Positions 1 to 6,383 of a stretch of DNA of 15,435 nt are shown here, in pieces. The position numbers and the translations under genes are program-made. Origin of the DNA: Clostridium sp. CAG:440 (GTDB lineage: Bacteria > Bacillota > Clostridia > TANB77 > CAG-508); contig FR898624.1 of assembly GCA_000437215.1 (NCBI GenBank), positions 35,457 through 50,891 on the forward strand, written 5' to 3'. The notes under the pieces are model-generated. The model ran no database searches. It saw nothing but the letters and a program-made list of their open reading frames with translations, and was not told where the DNA came from. How positions within the stretch are numbered: position 1 is the stretch's first letter; every line of letters starts with the position of its first letter.

Positions 1-2
1 TA

Positions 3-870
3 AAATGTAAAAATTGTAATATAAGCCTTACATACCATAGGCCGGAAAATAAGTTAAAATGCCATTATTGTGGTTACGAAGAAAATGTTGTTAGTGTGTG
101 CCCAGAATGTGGAAGCAAAAAAATAAGATATTTTGGAACAGGAACACAAAAGCTAGAACAGGAGATAAATAATTTATTCCCAAATGCATCTACAATAAGA
201 ATGGATGTTGACACAGTGACAAAGAAAAATTCACATGAACAAATATTAAATAAATTTAAACAAGAAAATATAGATATACTAATTGGAACACAAATGGTAG
301 TTAAAGGGCATCATTTTCCAAATGTTACATTGGTTGGTGTAATTGCAGCAGATGGTTCTTTAAATATTGATGATTATAGAGCAAATGAAAGAACATTCCA
401 AATATTAACCCAAGTGGCACGGAAGAGCTGGAAGAGAGAATAAACAAGGAAATGTAATAATACAAACATACAATCCAGAAAACTTTAGTATAGAATGTTC
501 TAAAAAGCAAGATTATGACATGTTTTATGAAACAGAAATTGAACTTAGAAAACAGTTGAAATATCCACCATTTTGCGATATAATATTAATTGGGTTTAGT
601 AGTACAAACGAAACAGAAATAAAACAAATAAGTAATGCATTATATGAATATTTAAATAGGCATTTAGAAGATAGTAAGTATAAGGTATTTAAACCAATGC
701 CATGTCCAATAGACAAAATTCAAAATAGATATAGATGGAGAATAATAATAAAAGGAAACATGGACGAAAAAACTAACAAAATTCTAAATACATGTTTAAA
801 ACAAATATATAACAAAAATTTAAAACACACAAAAGTAAATATAGACGTAAATCCTAATAATATGATGTAA
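3..870 (+). CDS. priA: Primosomal protein N' (PriA helicase), C-terminal part, frameshifted at ~420
   Basis: PriA is the 3'-to-5' DNA helicase that reloads the replisome at stalled forks. The 5' end lies outside the window. The visible part opens in the zinc-binding region (cysteine pairs CKNC, CHYC, CPEC). It continues into the helicase C-terminal lobe, with the motif V stretch GTQMVVKGHHFPNVTLVGV, and the C-terminal domain (LRKQLKYPPFCDIILIGFSS). One extra C at about position 420 shifts frame: as read, the protein ends at 443 with QVARKSWKRE. Deleting that base restores the invariant motif VI QVAGRAGRENKQGN, and the frame then runs unbroken to the stop at 868-870. The lesion falls exactly in the helicase arginine-finger motif, so the protein would be dead if it is real. 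Sequencing or assembly error is a strong alternative. def follows 16 nt downstream, the usual priA-def-fmt order of Firmicutes. Confidence 0.93.
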
Positions 871-886
871 AAAAGGGGGCAAAAAA

Positions 887-1360
887 ATGGCAATAAGAAA
901 ATTAAGATATGAAGGAGACGAAATTTTAAAAAAGAAGTCAAGAGAAGTAGAGCAAATAGATGACAGAATGCAAGAATTAATAGATGACATGATAGAAACA
1001 ATGCACAAATATAATGGGGTTGGACTTGCGGCAGTTCAAGTTGGAATATTAAAAAGACTTTTGGTAATAGACTTATATGATGATACAGGGGTAATAGTAA
1101 TGATAAACCCTATAATAATAAAAGAAAAAGGAGAGCAAGAAGTTGATGAAGGTTGCTTAAGCTTTCCAAATAAATTTGCCAAAGTAATAAGACCAAAAGA
1201 AGTAGTTGCAGAATATACAAATAGAGAAGGAAAAAGAATGAAAATAAAAGCAAAAGACTTGTTAGCACAGGCAATATGTCACGAAGTTGATCATTTAAAT
1301 GGAGAAGTATTTGTAGACAAAATTGTACCTGGAACAATGGAATATGCAGAAGAAAAATAA
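887..1360 (+). CDS. def: Peptide deformylase
   Basis: Metalloenzyme that removes the N-formyl group from nascent proteins at the ribosome exit. The product is 157 residues, a normal size for a bacterial PDF. All three signature motifs are present: GVGLAAVQ (residues 44-51), EGCLS (88-92, Cys90 being a metal ligand) and HEVDH (132-136, two His ligands and the catalytic Glu). The N terminus (AIRKLRYEGDEILKKKSREV) is typical of the family. The start is set by an AAAAAAGGGGG ribosome binding site just upstream. It sits between priA and fmt, so the enzyme that adds the formyl group and the one that removes it are adjacent. An inverted repeat separates the two genes. Confidence 0.97.
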   Translation: MAIRKLRYEGDEILKKKSREVEQIDDRMQELIDDMIETMHKYNGVGLAAVQVGILKRLLVIDLYDDTGVIVMINPIIIKEKGEQEVDEGCLSFPNKFAKVIRPKEVVAEYTNREGKRMKIKAKDLLAQAICHEVDHLNGEVFVDKIVPGTMEYAEEK

Positions 1361-1374
1361 AAAATTATAAAGTA

Positions 1375-1489
1375 AGACATTGGGACGGGGTTTTTGTCTT
1401 AAGTTTTTTAGGCTATTACAAACCTTATTAGATTTATTTGTAAATAATAAATCCAAAAACCTTAAGACAAAAACCCCGTCCCAATGTCT
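1375..1489. repeat. Large palindrome between def and fmt, REP/MITE-like
   Basis: Two 29-nt arms (1375-1403 and 1461-1489) are exact reverse complements. They carry the GC-rich core GGGACGGGGTTTTTGTC in an otherwise AT-rich region. Between them the stem partly continues (a T5/A5 run with GG/CC), and there is an inner imperfect hairpin (TTATTAGATTTA / TAAATAATAA). Each arm contains a small internal inverted repeat (AGACA...TGTCT), as in REP elements mobilised by Y1 (RAYT) transposases. It could also act as a transcription terminator or attenuator between def and fmt, but neither arm is followed by a clean T tract. Assignment to a REP/MITE family is inference; copies elsewhere in the genome would be needed to prove it. 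Confidence 0.75.
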
Positions 1490-1515
1490 AATGTCCAATA
1501 AAGGAGAGATTTTTA

Positions 1516-2469
1516 ATGAAGATAGTATTTATGGGAACTCCAGATTTTGCAAAGGAGAGCTTAGAGGCTTTATATAATGCAAAATATGAAATTTTAGCGG
1601 TTGTAACAAATCCAGATAGACCAAAAGGACGTGGAATGAAAATGATTGCTTCTCCTGTTAAGGAGTTTGCGTTAGAAAAAGGTATTAAAATTTATCAACC
1701 AGAAAAGGTAAGAAATAATGAAGAATTTATTTCTGAAATAAAGGCTTTAAAACCAGATGTCATATGTGTTGTGGCATATGGAAAAATTTTACCAAAGGAA
1801 ATACTGGAAATACCAAGCAAAGGCTGCATAAATGTACATGGTTCTTTACTTCCAAAGTATAGAGGTGCTGCACCTATTCAATGGGCTGTTTTAAATGGAG
1901 ATAAAAAAACAGGAGTTACAACAATGTATATGGATGTTGGAATGGACACTGGTGATATGATTTTAAAACAGGAAACCCAAATTGGAGAAGATGAAACAAC
2001 AGGAGAACTTTGGGAAAGACTTTCAAAAATTGGTGGAGATCTTTTGGTAAAAACACTAAAAGAAATAGAAAACAAAACAGCACCAAGAATAAAACAAGGT
2101 GATGATTTTACAATGGCTCCAATGCTAGATAAATCAATGGCTAAAATAGATTGGGAAAACAAAACAGCATTGGAAATTAAAAATTTAGTAAGAGGACTTA
2201 ATCCAATAATGGGAGCATATACATTTTTAAACGGTAAAAAAATTAAATTTTGGAAGGTTGATGTTGCAAAAGATATCTTTGCCGATGGAGATATGGAATT
2301 TATGAAAAATGGTACTGTAATTGTATCTGACAAGCGAGATGGTATATATATAAAAACCAAAGATGGCATTTTAAAAGTACTTGAAATTCAAGGGGAAAAT
2401 GCAAAAAAAATGCCAATACAAGATTATTTAAGAGGAAATCAAATTAATAAATTTGATGTATTTGAATAG
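1516..2469 (+). CDS. fmt: Methionyl-tRNA formyltransferase
   Basis: Transfers the formyl group of 10-formyl-tetrahydrofolate to initiator Met-tRNA. At 317 residues it has the family's usual length. The N-terminal Rossmann-like domain opens with MKIVFMGTPDFAKESLEAL. The catalytic triad is at its standard places: Asn106 and His108 in INVHGSLLPKYRGAAPIQ, and Asp144 in MDVGMDTGDM. The NPDRPKGRG loop (residues 32-40) is also typical. The C-terminal OB-like tRNA-binding domain (about 205-317) is present. The start is set by the AAAGGAGAG ribosome binding site at about 1500. In many Firmicutes fmt is followed by rsmB; here it is followed by a 363-bp gap and a surface-protein gene. The formyl donor is made by the product of fhs, encoded further along. 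Confidence 0.97.
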   Translation: MKIVFMGTPDFAKESLEALYNAKYEILAVVTNPDRPKGRGMKMIASPVKEFALEKGIKIYQPEKVRNNEEFISEIKALKPDVICVVAYGKILPKEILEIPSKGCINVHGSLLPKYRGAAPIQWAVLNGDKKTGVTTMYMDVGMDTGDMILKQETQIGEDETTGELWERLSKIGGDLLVKTLKEIENKTAPRIKQGDDFTMAPMLDKSMAKIDWENKTALEIKNLVRGLNPIMGAYTFLNGKKIKFWKVDVAKDIFADGDMEFMKNGTVIVSDKRDGIYIKTKDGILKVLEIQGENAKKMPIQDYLRGNQINKFDVFE

Positions 2470-2496
2470 AAAAATTGACAAAATAAGAATAAATTA

Positions 2497-2525
2497 TTGC
2501 AAAGAAATACATGTTTATGTATAAT
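2497..2525 (+). promoter_or_regulatory. Predicted sigma-A-type promoter of the prepilin-like gene
   Basis: TTGCAA (2497-2502) and a perfect TATAAT (2520-2525) are separated by exactly 17 nt. The same two boxes with the same spacing occur upstream of the second prepilin-like gene (14680-14708), which makes chance less likely despite the AT-rich background. Transcription would begin near 2532, just before the small leader ORF. Confidence 0.55.
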
Positions 2526-2566
2526 AAACAAGAAGTAAAAACAAAAGAAAAGGAATTGGTTAAATT

Positions 2567-2635
2567 ATGTTTAAAATAAACCGCGTAACCCTTGAGGCTC
2601 TCTACACACACACACACGATATATTTAGTAAATAG
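2567..2635 (+). CDS. Possible 22-residue leader peptide containing a CA-repeat
   Basis: A short ORF starts at ATG 2567, 11 nt after an AAAAGGAA ribosome binding site, and stops at TAG 2633-2635. Its core reads RVTLEALYTHTH, the Thr-His run being encoded by the CA repeat. Codons such as CGC, GTA, ACC, GAG and CTC make this stretch clearly richer in G+C than its surroundings, unlike local gene codon use. It lies just downstream of a good promoter. It could be a translated leader, a remnant of inserted DNA, or not coding at all. Slippage in the repeat would change its reading frame. No function can be assigned. Confidence 0.3.
   Translation: MFKINRVTLEALYTHTHDIFSK
2604..2617. repeat. (AC)7 microsatellite
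   Basis: Seven perfect AC dinucleotides inside the predicted leader of the prepilin-like gene. Long perfect dinucleotide tracts are uncommon in bacterial genomes. When placed at surface-protein genes they are often phase-variation (slipped-strand) sites. That role is inference here. Confidence 0.8.
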
Positions 2636-2650
2636 AATAAAAAATATAAT

Positions 2651-2751
2651 AAAAAGATAGCAATAAATCTATTGGTATAAACTAATAAGTTTTTAAATTT
2701 TATTTTAAGGACAAATTTAGTTTATAGGTAGATTTTATTTACTATCTTTTT
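2651..2751 (+). other. Imperfect long AT-rich hairpin in the leader
   Basis: Outer arms AAAAAGATAG (2651-2660) and CTATCTTTTT (2742-2751) pair perfectly. Inner arms TATAAACTA (2676-2684) and TAGTTTATA (2718-2726) also pair perfectly. Between them a partly paired segment includes AAATCT/AGATTT. The apical loop is about 33 nt. It could be a structured 5' UTR element or the remains of an inverted-repeat element. There is no GC-rich stem, so it does not look like a classic terminator. Confidence 0.45.
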
Positions 2752-2832
2752 GTACTTAAAATAATAAAAAATAAATAAAATTAAAATTTAAAGTGCATAT
2801 AAAATATATAGCACAGAAGGGGGAAAGAACAA

Positions 2833-4425
2833 ATGAAACAAAATTTAAAAGAAAGGGTAAATGGTAAAAATGGTATTACATTAATTGCGCTTGTAATAAC
2901 AATCATTGTTCTTCTAATACTAGCAGGAGTAACAATTGCAACATTAACAGGTGAAAATGGTATACTTACAAGAGTACAAAGTACAAAAACACAAAATGAA
3001 AAGAAGACAATAGAAGAACAAATACACTTAGCATTGCAATCATCGAGAATAAATGAAGGACTAATTATTGATAAAGCTATATTAGAAGAAGAGTTATCAA
3101 ACAATGAAATGGAAATAATCAAATCAGACAATAATGAATTACCGTGGACAATAAGAAAAAATAGCTATTTATACATGATAAATAAAAATGGAGAATTAGA
3201 GGAAAAAGAAGGAATAGCAATAACGTCGGGGAATATAAAAATTTTAAAGGATTCAACACAAGTGAAAAAAATAATGGCAGAGGTATTAAGAGGAGAGAAT
3301 GGAAAAGTAAAATGGGAATGTACAGGCAATATAACATTGAGTACAACAGAAGGAAATGAAGTAACAATAATGTTGAATAATAATGTGAATATAGGAGATA
3401 TAGCAACTGTAACAGCAAAAGTAGAGGGAAAAACATATCAAGATTGTATAACAATAAAAATAGTAGGAGATATAACTAATGCAAGTGTAAACAATGACTT
3501 AGAAATTGAAATAGGTGATATATTAGATATAACAAAATGTATTAAGAATAAAGAAAACATAGAAGAATTTACAATAATGGATGTAACGGCAAATGCAATA
3601 AAAGAAAGTGATATAGCAATTAAAGGAACAGGGGAAGGAATAGCAACAGTAATTGTAAAAGGATTACAATCAGAAAAAACAAATAATATAACAGTGGTTG
3701 TAAAAAAAGTTGCTGTATTAGGAGTAGGTTCATACGTAAATTATCCAGTGGATTATGATAATGTAGGAACAGTAACGGTGGATGCGTACATACCAAAAGA
3801 TGATTATACTGGAAAATGGAGAATATTAGATTTAGGAAATTATAATAGTGATGGGACATATGGAACAGATGATAAACCAGTAAGATTAATATCTGCAGGA
3901 GTACCATTAAACTATTATAATTGTGATAATAGCTCTATAAGTGTAGCAAATTTAACAACAGGATTTTTTACTACACCAATAAGTGTAAGTGAAAAAAATC
4001 AATATAATTATTATAGGTGTGGATTTAAAAATGAAGGTGGTATTATAACGAATATAAATGATGTTAGAAAATTATTTAATAATAATGTTACAGCGAAAAA
4101 TGGGGGAATACCAAAGGTACAGGCAATGACAAAGGAAGATTGGGAAAATTTATATGATACAATGGAATCTACTACAACATCATATGGTGCTGATTTTTAT
4201 GATTTATTAGCAATACCATGTAAGGACAGAGAGGGAAAATTTGCTTATACTTGGCTTGCTTCGACTTTTAGTACTAATTTATTATGGTATGTAAGTGGGG
4301 AAAATGGTAATATAAGTGGTAGTCATGATGATTGTCTTGGAATTCGTCCAGTAGTTTCTTTAGTATCCAATGTTTCTATAATAAAAGGCACAAATGGAGT
4401 GTGGAATATAAAAAATAATAGTTAA
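2833..4425 (+). CDS. Prepilin-like surface protein with Ig-like and lectin-like C-terminal regions
   Basis: 530 residues. Residues 1-14 are a short basic leader ending in Gly14. They are followed by the type IV prepilin-like hydrophobic segment ITLIALVITIIVLLILAGV (15-33), with predicted cleavage at G14/I15. The +5 residue is Ala19, not the usual Glu. A coiled segment follows (about 45-95). Two beta-rich stretches look like bacterial Ig-like domains (about 130-211 and 212-292). The C-terminal module (about 296-530) includes WRILDLG, VRLISAG, TWLAS (473-477) and CLGIRPVVSL (501-510). This pattern recurs at the end of many clostridial prepilin-like proteins and resembles C-type-lectin/FGE-type folds, an inference from pattern only. 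It is probably exported and displayed on the surface; no pilus assembly genes lie in the window. The ribosome binding site GAAGGGGGAAA sets the start. It stands alone between fmt and the Asp23 operon, suggesting insertion into a housekeeping region. Confidence 0.85.
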   Translation: MKQNLKERVNGKNGITLIALVITIIVLLILAGVTIATLTGENGILTRVQSTKTQNEKKTIEEQIHLALQSSRINEGLIIDKAILEEELSNNEMEIIKSDNNELPWTIRKNSYLYMINKNGELEEKEGIAITSGNIKILKDSTQVKKIMAEVLRGENGKVKWECTGNITLSTTEGNEVTIMLNNNVNIGDIATVTAKVEGKTYQDCITIKIVGDITNASVNNDLEIEIGDILDITKCIKNKENIEEFTIMDVTANAIKESDIAIKGTGEGIATVIVKGLQSEKTNNITVVVKKVAVLGVGSYVNYPVDYDNVGTVTVDAYIPKDDYTGKWRILDLGNYNSDGTYGTDDKPVRLISAGVPLNYYNCDNSSISVANLTTGFFTTPISVSEKNQYNYYRCGFKNEGGIITNINDVRKLFNNNVTAKNGGIPKVQAMTKEDWENLYDTMESTTTSYGADFYDLLAIPCKDREGKFAYTWLASTFSTNLLWYVSGENGNISGSHDDCLGIRPVVSLVSNVSIIKGTNGVWNIKNNS

Positions 4426-4486
4426 ATTTAATTAATGTGAAAAACTTAACATACTTAGTCTTTTACAATAAAATTTCAAAAAATAG

Positions 4487-4515
4487 TTGTAAAATTATAT
4501 AAAAATTGATATACT
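4487..4515 (+). promoter_or_regulatory. Candidate promoter of the Asp23 operon
   Basis: TTGTAA (4487-4492) and TATACT (4510-4515) are 17 nt apart, placing the predicted start near 4522, about 45 nt before the Asp23-family gene. The -10 box overlaps the left arm of the terminator-like hairpin at 4501-4543. Supported by sequence match only, in a very AT-rich region. Confidence 0.35.
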
Positions 4516-4544
4516 TATATAAATTTAAAGTATATCAATTTTTT
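4501..4544. terminator. Terminator-like hairpin after the prepilin-like gene
   Basis: AAAAATTGATATACT (4501-4515) pairs perfectly with AGTATATCAATTTTT (4529-4543) over 15 bp, with a 13-nt loop, ending in a T run. It would end transcripts from the prepilin-like gene. The right arm can pair instead with the next bases (TATATCAA 4531-4538 with TTGATATA 4543-4550), so two exclusive structures exist just upstream of the next ribosome binding site. Confidence 0.6.
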
Positions 4545-4567
4545 GATATACAAAAGGAGGAACACAA

Positions 4568-5059
4568 ATGGAAGAAAACAAAGAAGAACAAGTAAAAAAC
4601 ACAGAAGAAAAAGCAATAGAAATTAAACAAGAAACAGCAATAGCAAGCCAAGAAGAACAAACAGACCAAACAGAAAAAATAGAAATATCAAATGACGTAA
4701 TAGCAGTAATAGCTGGGGTAGCAGTATCAGAAGTACAAGGAGTTGCCGGAATGTCTGGCGGATTTGCAGGAGGAATATCAGAAGTACTAAGTGGAAAGAA
4801 AAACCTAGCAAAAGGAATAAAAGTGGACAAAAATGAAAACAAAGTAAAAATAGATGTAAACATAATAGTAGAATATGGAACAAGAATACCAGATGTGGCA
4901 TTTGAAATACAAAACAGAGTAAAAAAAGCGGTAGAAAACATGACAGGATTAGGTGTAGAAGAAGTAAATGTACATGTACAAGGTGTTGACACAAATGTAA
5001 AAAAAGAAGAGAAAGTAAATAAACAAGAAGAAGCAAATGAAGATAAAAAAGAACAGTAA
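4568..5059 (+). CDS. Asp23/Gls24 family envelope stress response protein
   Basis: 163 residues. A charged Glu/Lys/Gln-rich N-terminal tail (about 1-37) precedes the Asp23 domain (about 38-145). Family features are ISNDVIAVIAGVAVSEVQGV, the glycine-rich GMSGGFAGGISEVL, VDVN-type strands (KVKIDVNIIVEYGTRIPDVA) and GLGVEEVNVHVQGV. The C terminus is again charged. Proteins of this family (Asp23, YqhY) are cytoplasmic and can be tethered to the membrane by AmaP, whose homologue is the next gene. Roles in cell-envelope stress and lipid metabolism have been proposed for relatives. The ribosome binding site AAAAGGAGG is strong. It is the first gene of a rightward run leading into nusB and xseAB, resembling the yqhY-nusB neighbourhood of Bacillus. 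Confidence 0.93.
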   Translation: MEENKEEQVKNTEEKAIEIKQETAIASQEEQTDQTEKIEISNDVIAVIAGVAVSEVQGVAGMSGGFAGGISEVLSGKKNLAKGIKVDKNENKVKIDVNIIVEYGTRIPDVAFEIQNRVKKAVENMTGLGVEEVNVHVQGVDTNVKKEEKVNKQEEANEDKKEQ

Positions 5060-5168
5060 TGCACAAAATAAAATTAACAAAAATCAAATAAAAATATAAA
5101 ACAGAAAAATATAAATAAATAATAACAAGACATAAGAAATAAAATTAATAAGAAACGGAGAGATAAAA

Positions 5169-5729
5169 ATGAAAATATTAGAAAAAATTGCTTTAATAAT
5201 ATACTCATACATAATATTACTAATATCAGTATTACTTTGTGTATTAGTATTTGGATGGGTAGATATGAAATTTGTAGGAGACATTATACAAACTATATTA
5301 GTAGGAGAAACATCATCTAAAATAGTATTAGGAGTAAGCATAGTATTTATTTTACTATCAATAAGATGTATATTTTTTGATAAAACATCAAAAGAACAAA
5401 TACATGAAAGACAAGGAGTACTTCTAGAAAACGAAAACGGAAAACTAATGATATCAAAAGATACCATAGAAAATTTAGTAAGTACAGTTGCAAAACAATA
5501 CAAAACAGCAGATGAAATTACAACAAGTGTTGATTTAGACAAAGAAAACAATGTAATAGTGTACGTAAATTTAGTAGTAAGTTCTGAAGCAGTAATAAAA
5601 GATTTATCTGCAAACTTACAACAAGAAATTAAAGAAAAAATAAAACAAGCTACTGACTTAGAAGTTAAACAAGTAAATATAAAAGTTAAAAATATAGCTT
5701 CTAGCAAAGAAGAAAAAAGTAAAAAATAG
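5169..5729 (+). CDS. amaP: Alkaline shock response membrane anchor protein, AmaP-like
   Basis: 186 residues. Two predicted transmembrane helices lie near the N terminus (about 7-29 and 51-69). They are followed by a cytoplasmic domain that begins GVLLENENGKLMISKDTIENL and resembles a degenerate Asp23 fold. The C terminus is lysine-rich (EEKSKK). In Staphylococcus AmaP anchors Asp23 to the membrane. Here the homologue lies 109 nt after an Asp23-family gene and 12 nt before a DUF2273 gene, the standard trio. The 109-nt gap upstream is plain A-rich sequence with no visible element other than the CGGAGAG ribosome binding site. Assignment rests on topology, size and context. Confidence 0.85.
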   Translation: MKILEKIALIIYSYIILLISVLLCVLVFGWVDMKFVGDIIQTILVGETSSKIVLGVSIVFILLSIRCIFFDKTSKEQIHERQGVLLENENGKLMISKDTIENLVSTVAKQYKTADEITTSVDLDKENNVIVYVNLVVSSEAVIKDLSANLQQEIKEKIKQATDLEVKQVNIKVKNIASSKEEKSKK

Positions 5730-5741
5730 AAAGGATAAAAC

Positions 5742-5945
5742 ATGGACGATTTTAAAAGTTTTTGGAATAATAATCAAGGAACAATAATAGGTGTAATTGT
5801 TGCAGTAATACTTCTTATAACAAAATTACATGACCTAGTAATTGCACTAATATTAATTATCGGATGTGGCTTTATAGGAAATTATATATATAAAAATAAA
5901 ACAGAGGTTAAAGACAAATTAAAAAAATTTATAGATAAAATGTAA
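5742..5945 (+). CDS. Small membrane protein, DUF2273 family
   Basis: 67 residues. A short polar start (MDDFKSFWNNNQG) precedes two closely spaced hydrophobic helices (about 14-27 and 30-50). The tail is lysine-rich and cytoplasmic (KNKTEVKDKLKKFIDKM). The size, the FWNNNQGTIIGVIVA opening and the position directly after amaP fit DUF2273, a small integral membrane protein that travels with Asp23 and AmaP in Firmicutes. It starts 12 nt after the amaP stop with an AAAGGA ribosome binding site, so the two are very likely co-transcribed. Its biochemical role is unknown. It may be part of the membrane platform for the Asp23 proteins. Confidence 0.85.
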   Translation: MDDFKSFWNNNQGTIIGVIVAVILLITKLHDLVIALILIIGCGFIGNYIYKNKTEVKDKLKKFIDKM

Positions 5946-5962
5946 CAAAGAAAGGGAAAATA

Positions 5963-6373
5963 ATGGACAGATCAGGAGCACGTGAGTTAGCGTTTAAATT
6001 ACTATATAGTTTAGAAATACAAAAACCGGAAAATATAGAAGAACAAATAGAACTATATATAGAATCAAATAATATTACAAGCCAAAATGCAAAAACATAT
6101 ATGGAAGATGTAGTAAATGGAATAGAAAAAAATAAAGAACAAATAGATAAACTAATAGAAAAAAATTTAAAATCAGACTGGAAAATAGAAAGAATATCAA
6201 AAATGGATTTATCTATTTTAAGACTTGCTATTTACGAAATAAATTATAAAGAATTACCATATAAAGTTGCAATAAATGAGGCTGTAGAACTAGCTAAAAA
6301 ATATGGAGAAGACACATCAAAAAAATTTGTAAACGGTGTTTTAGCAAGTATAGTAAAAGAAGAAAATAAATAG
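5963..6373 (+). CDS. nusB: Transcription antitermination factor NusB
   Basis: 136 residues, the usual length for the family. NusB pairs with NusE (ribosomal protein S10) and binds boxA RNA to prevent premature termination in rRNA operons. The all-helical fold shows in the N-terminal RSGARELAFKLLYSLEIQ. Two conserved C-terminal blocks follow: WKIERISKMDLSILRLAIYE and KVAINEAVELAKKYGEDTSK, then KFVNGVL. It starts 17 nt after the DUF2273 gene and ends 10 nt before xseA, so it belongs to the same operon. Asp23-family genes next to nusB are a known arrangement in Firmicutes. Confidence 0.96.
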   Translation: MDRSGARELAFKLLYSLEIQKPENIEEQIELYIESNNITSQNAKTYMEDVVNGIEKNKEQIDKLIEKNLKSDWKIERISKMDLSILRLAIYEINYKELPYKVAINEAVELAKKYGEDTSKKFVNGVLASIVKEENK

Positions 6374-6383
6374 GAGCAAAAAG

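Larger units (their letters stand above)
2470..2832 (+). other. Long leader/intergenic region upstream of the prepilin-like gene
   Basis: 363 bp without a conventional gene. In order it holds a sigma-A-type promoter (2497-2525), a possible 22-codon ORF containing a (CA)7 microsatellite (2567-2635), an imperfect AT-rich hairpin (2651-2751) and the ribosome binding site GAAGGGGGAAA (2816-2826). A predicted transcript leader of about 300 nt is long enough for regulation by RNA structure or by the small ORF. I recognise no known riboswitch class in it. Confidence 0.6.

Noticed and set aside
96..870. Two separate genes instead of one frameshifted priA
   Set aside because: The two frames join without loss exactly inside a conserved helicase motif, and the second part has no ribosome binding site or N-terminal domain of its own.
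1380..1577. 65-codon ORF overlapping the def-fmt gap and the fmt start
   Set aside because: It lies within the palindrome arms and overlaps the real fmt start in another frame. It has no ribosome binding site and no recognisable protein.
2475..2480. TTGACA just after fmt as a -35 box
   Set aside because: The nearest TATAAT is 39 nt away and no -10-like box lies 16-18 nt downstream; TTGCAA at 2497 fits that TATAAT with 17 nt.
2497..2832. A cyclic-di-GMP or other known riboswitch in the prepilin leader
   Set aside because: c-di-GMP riboswitches often precede pilus genes in Clostridia, but I see none of their conserved GC-rich core motifs in either leader.
3718..4425. Diversity-generating retroelement with this gene as target
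   Set aside because: No reverse transcriptase, template repeat or near-duplicate of the 3' end is present in the window.
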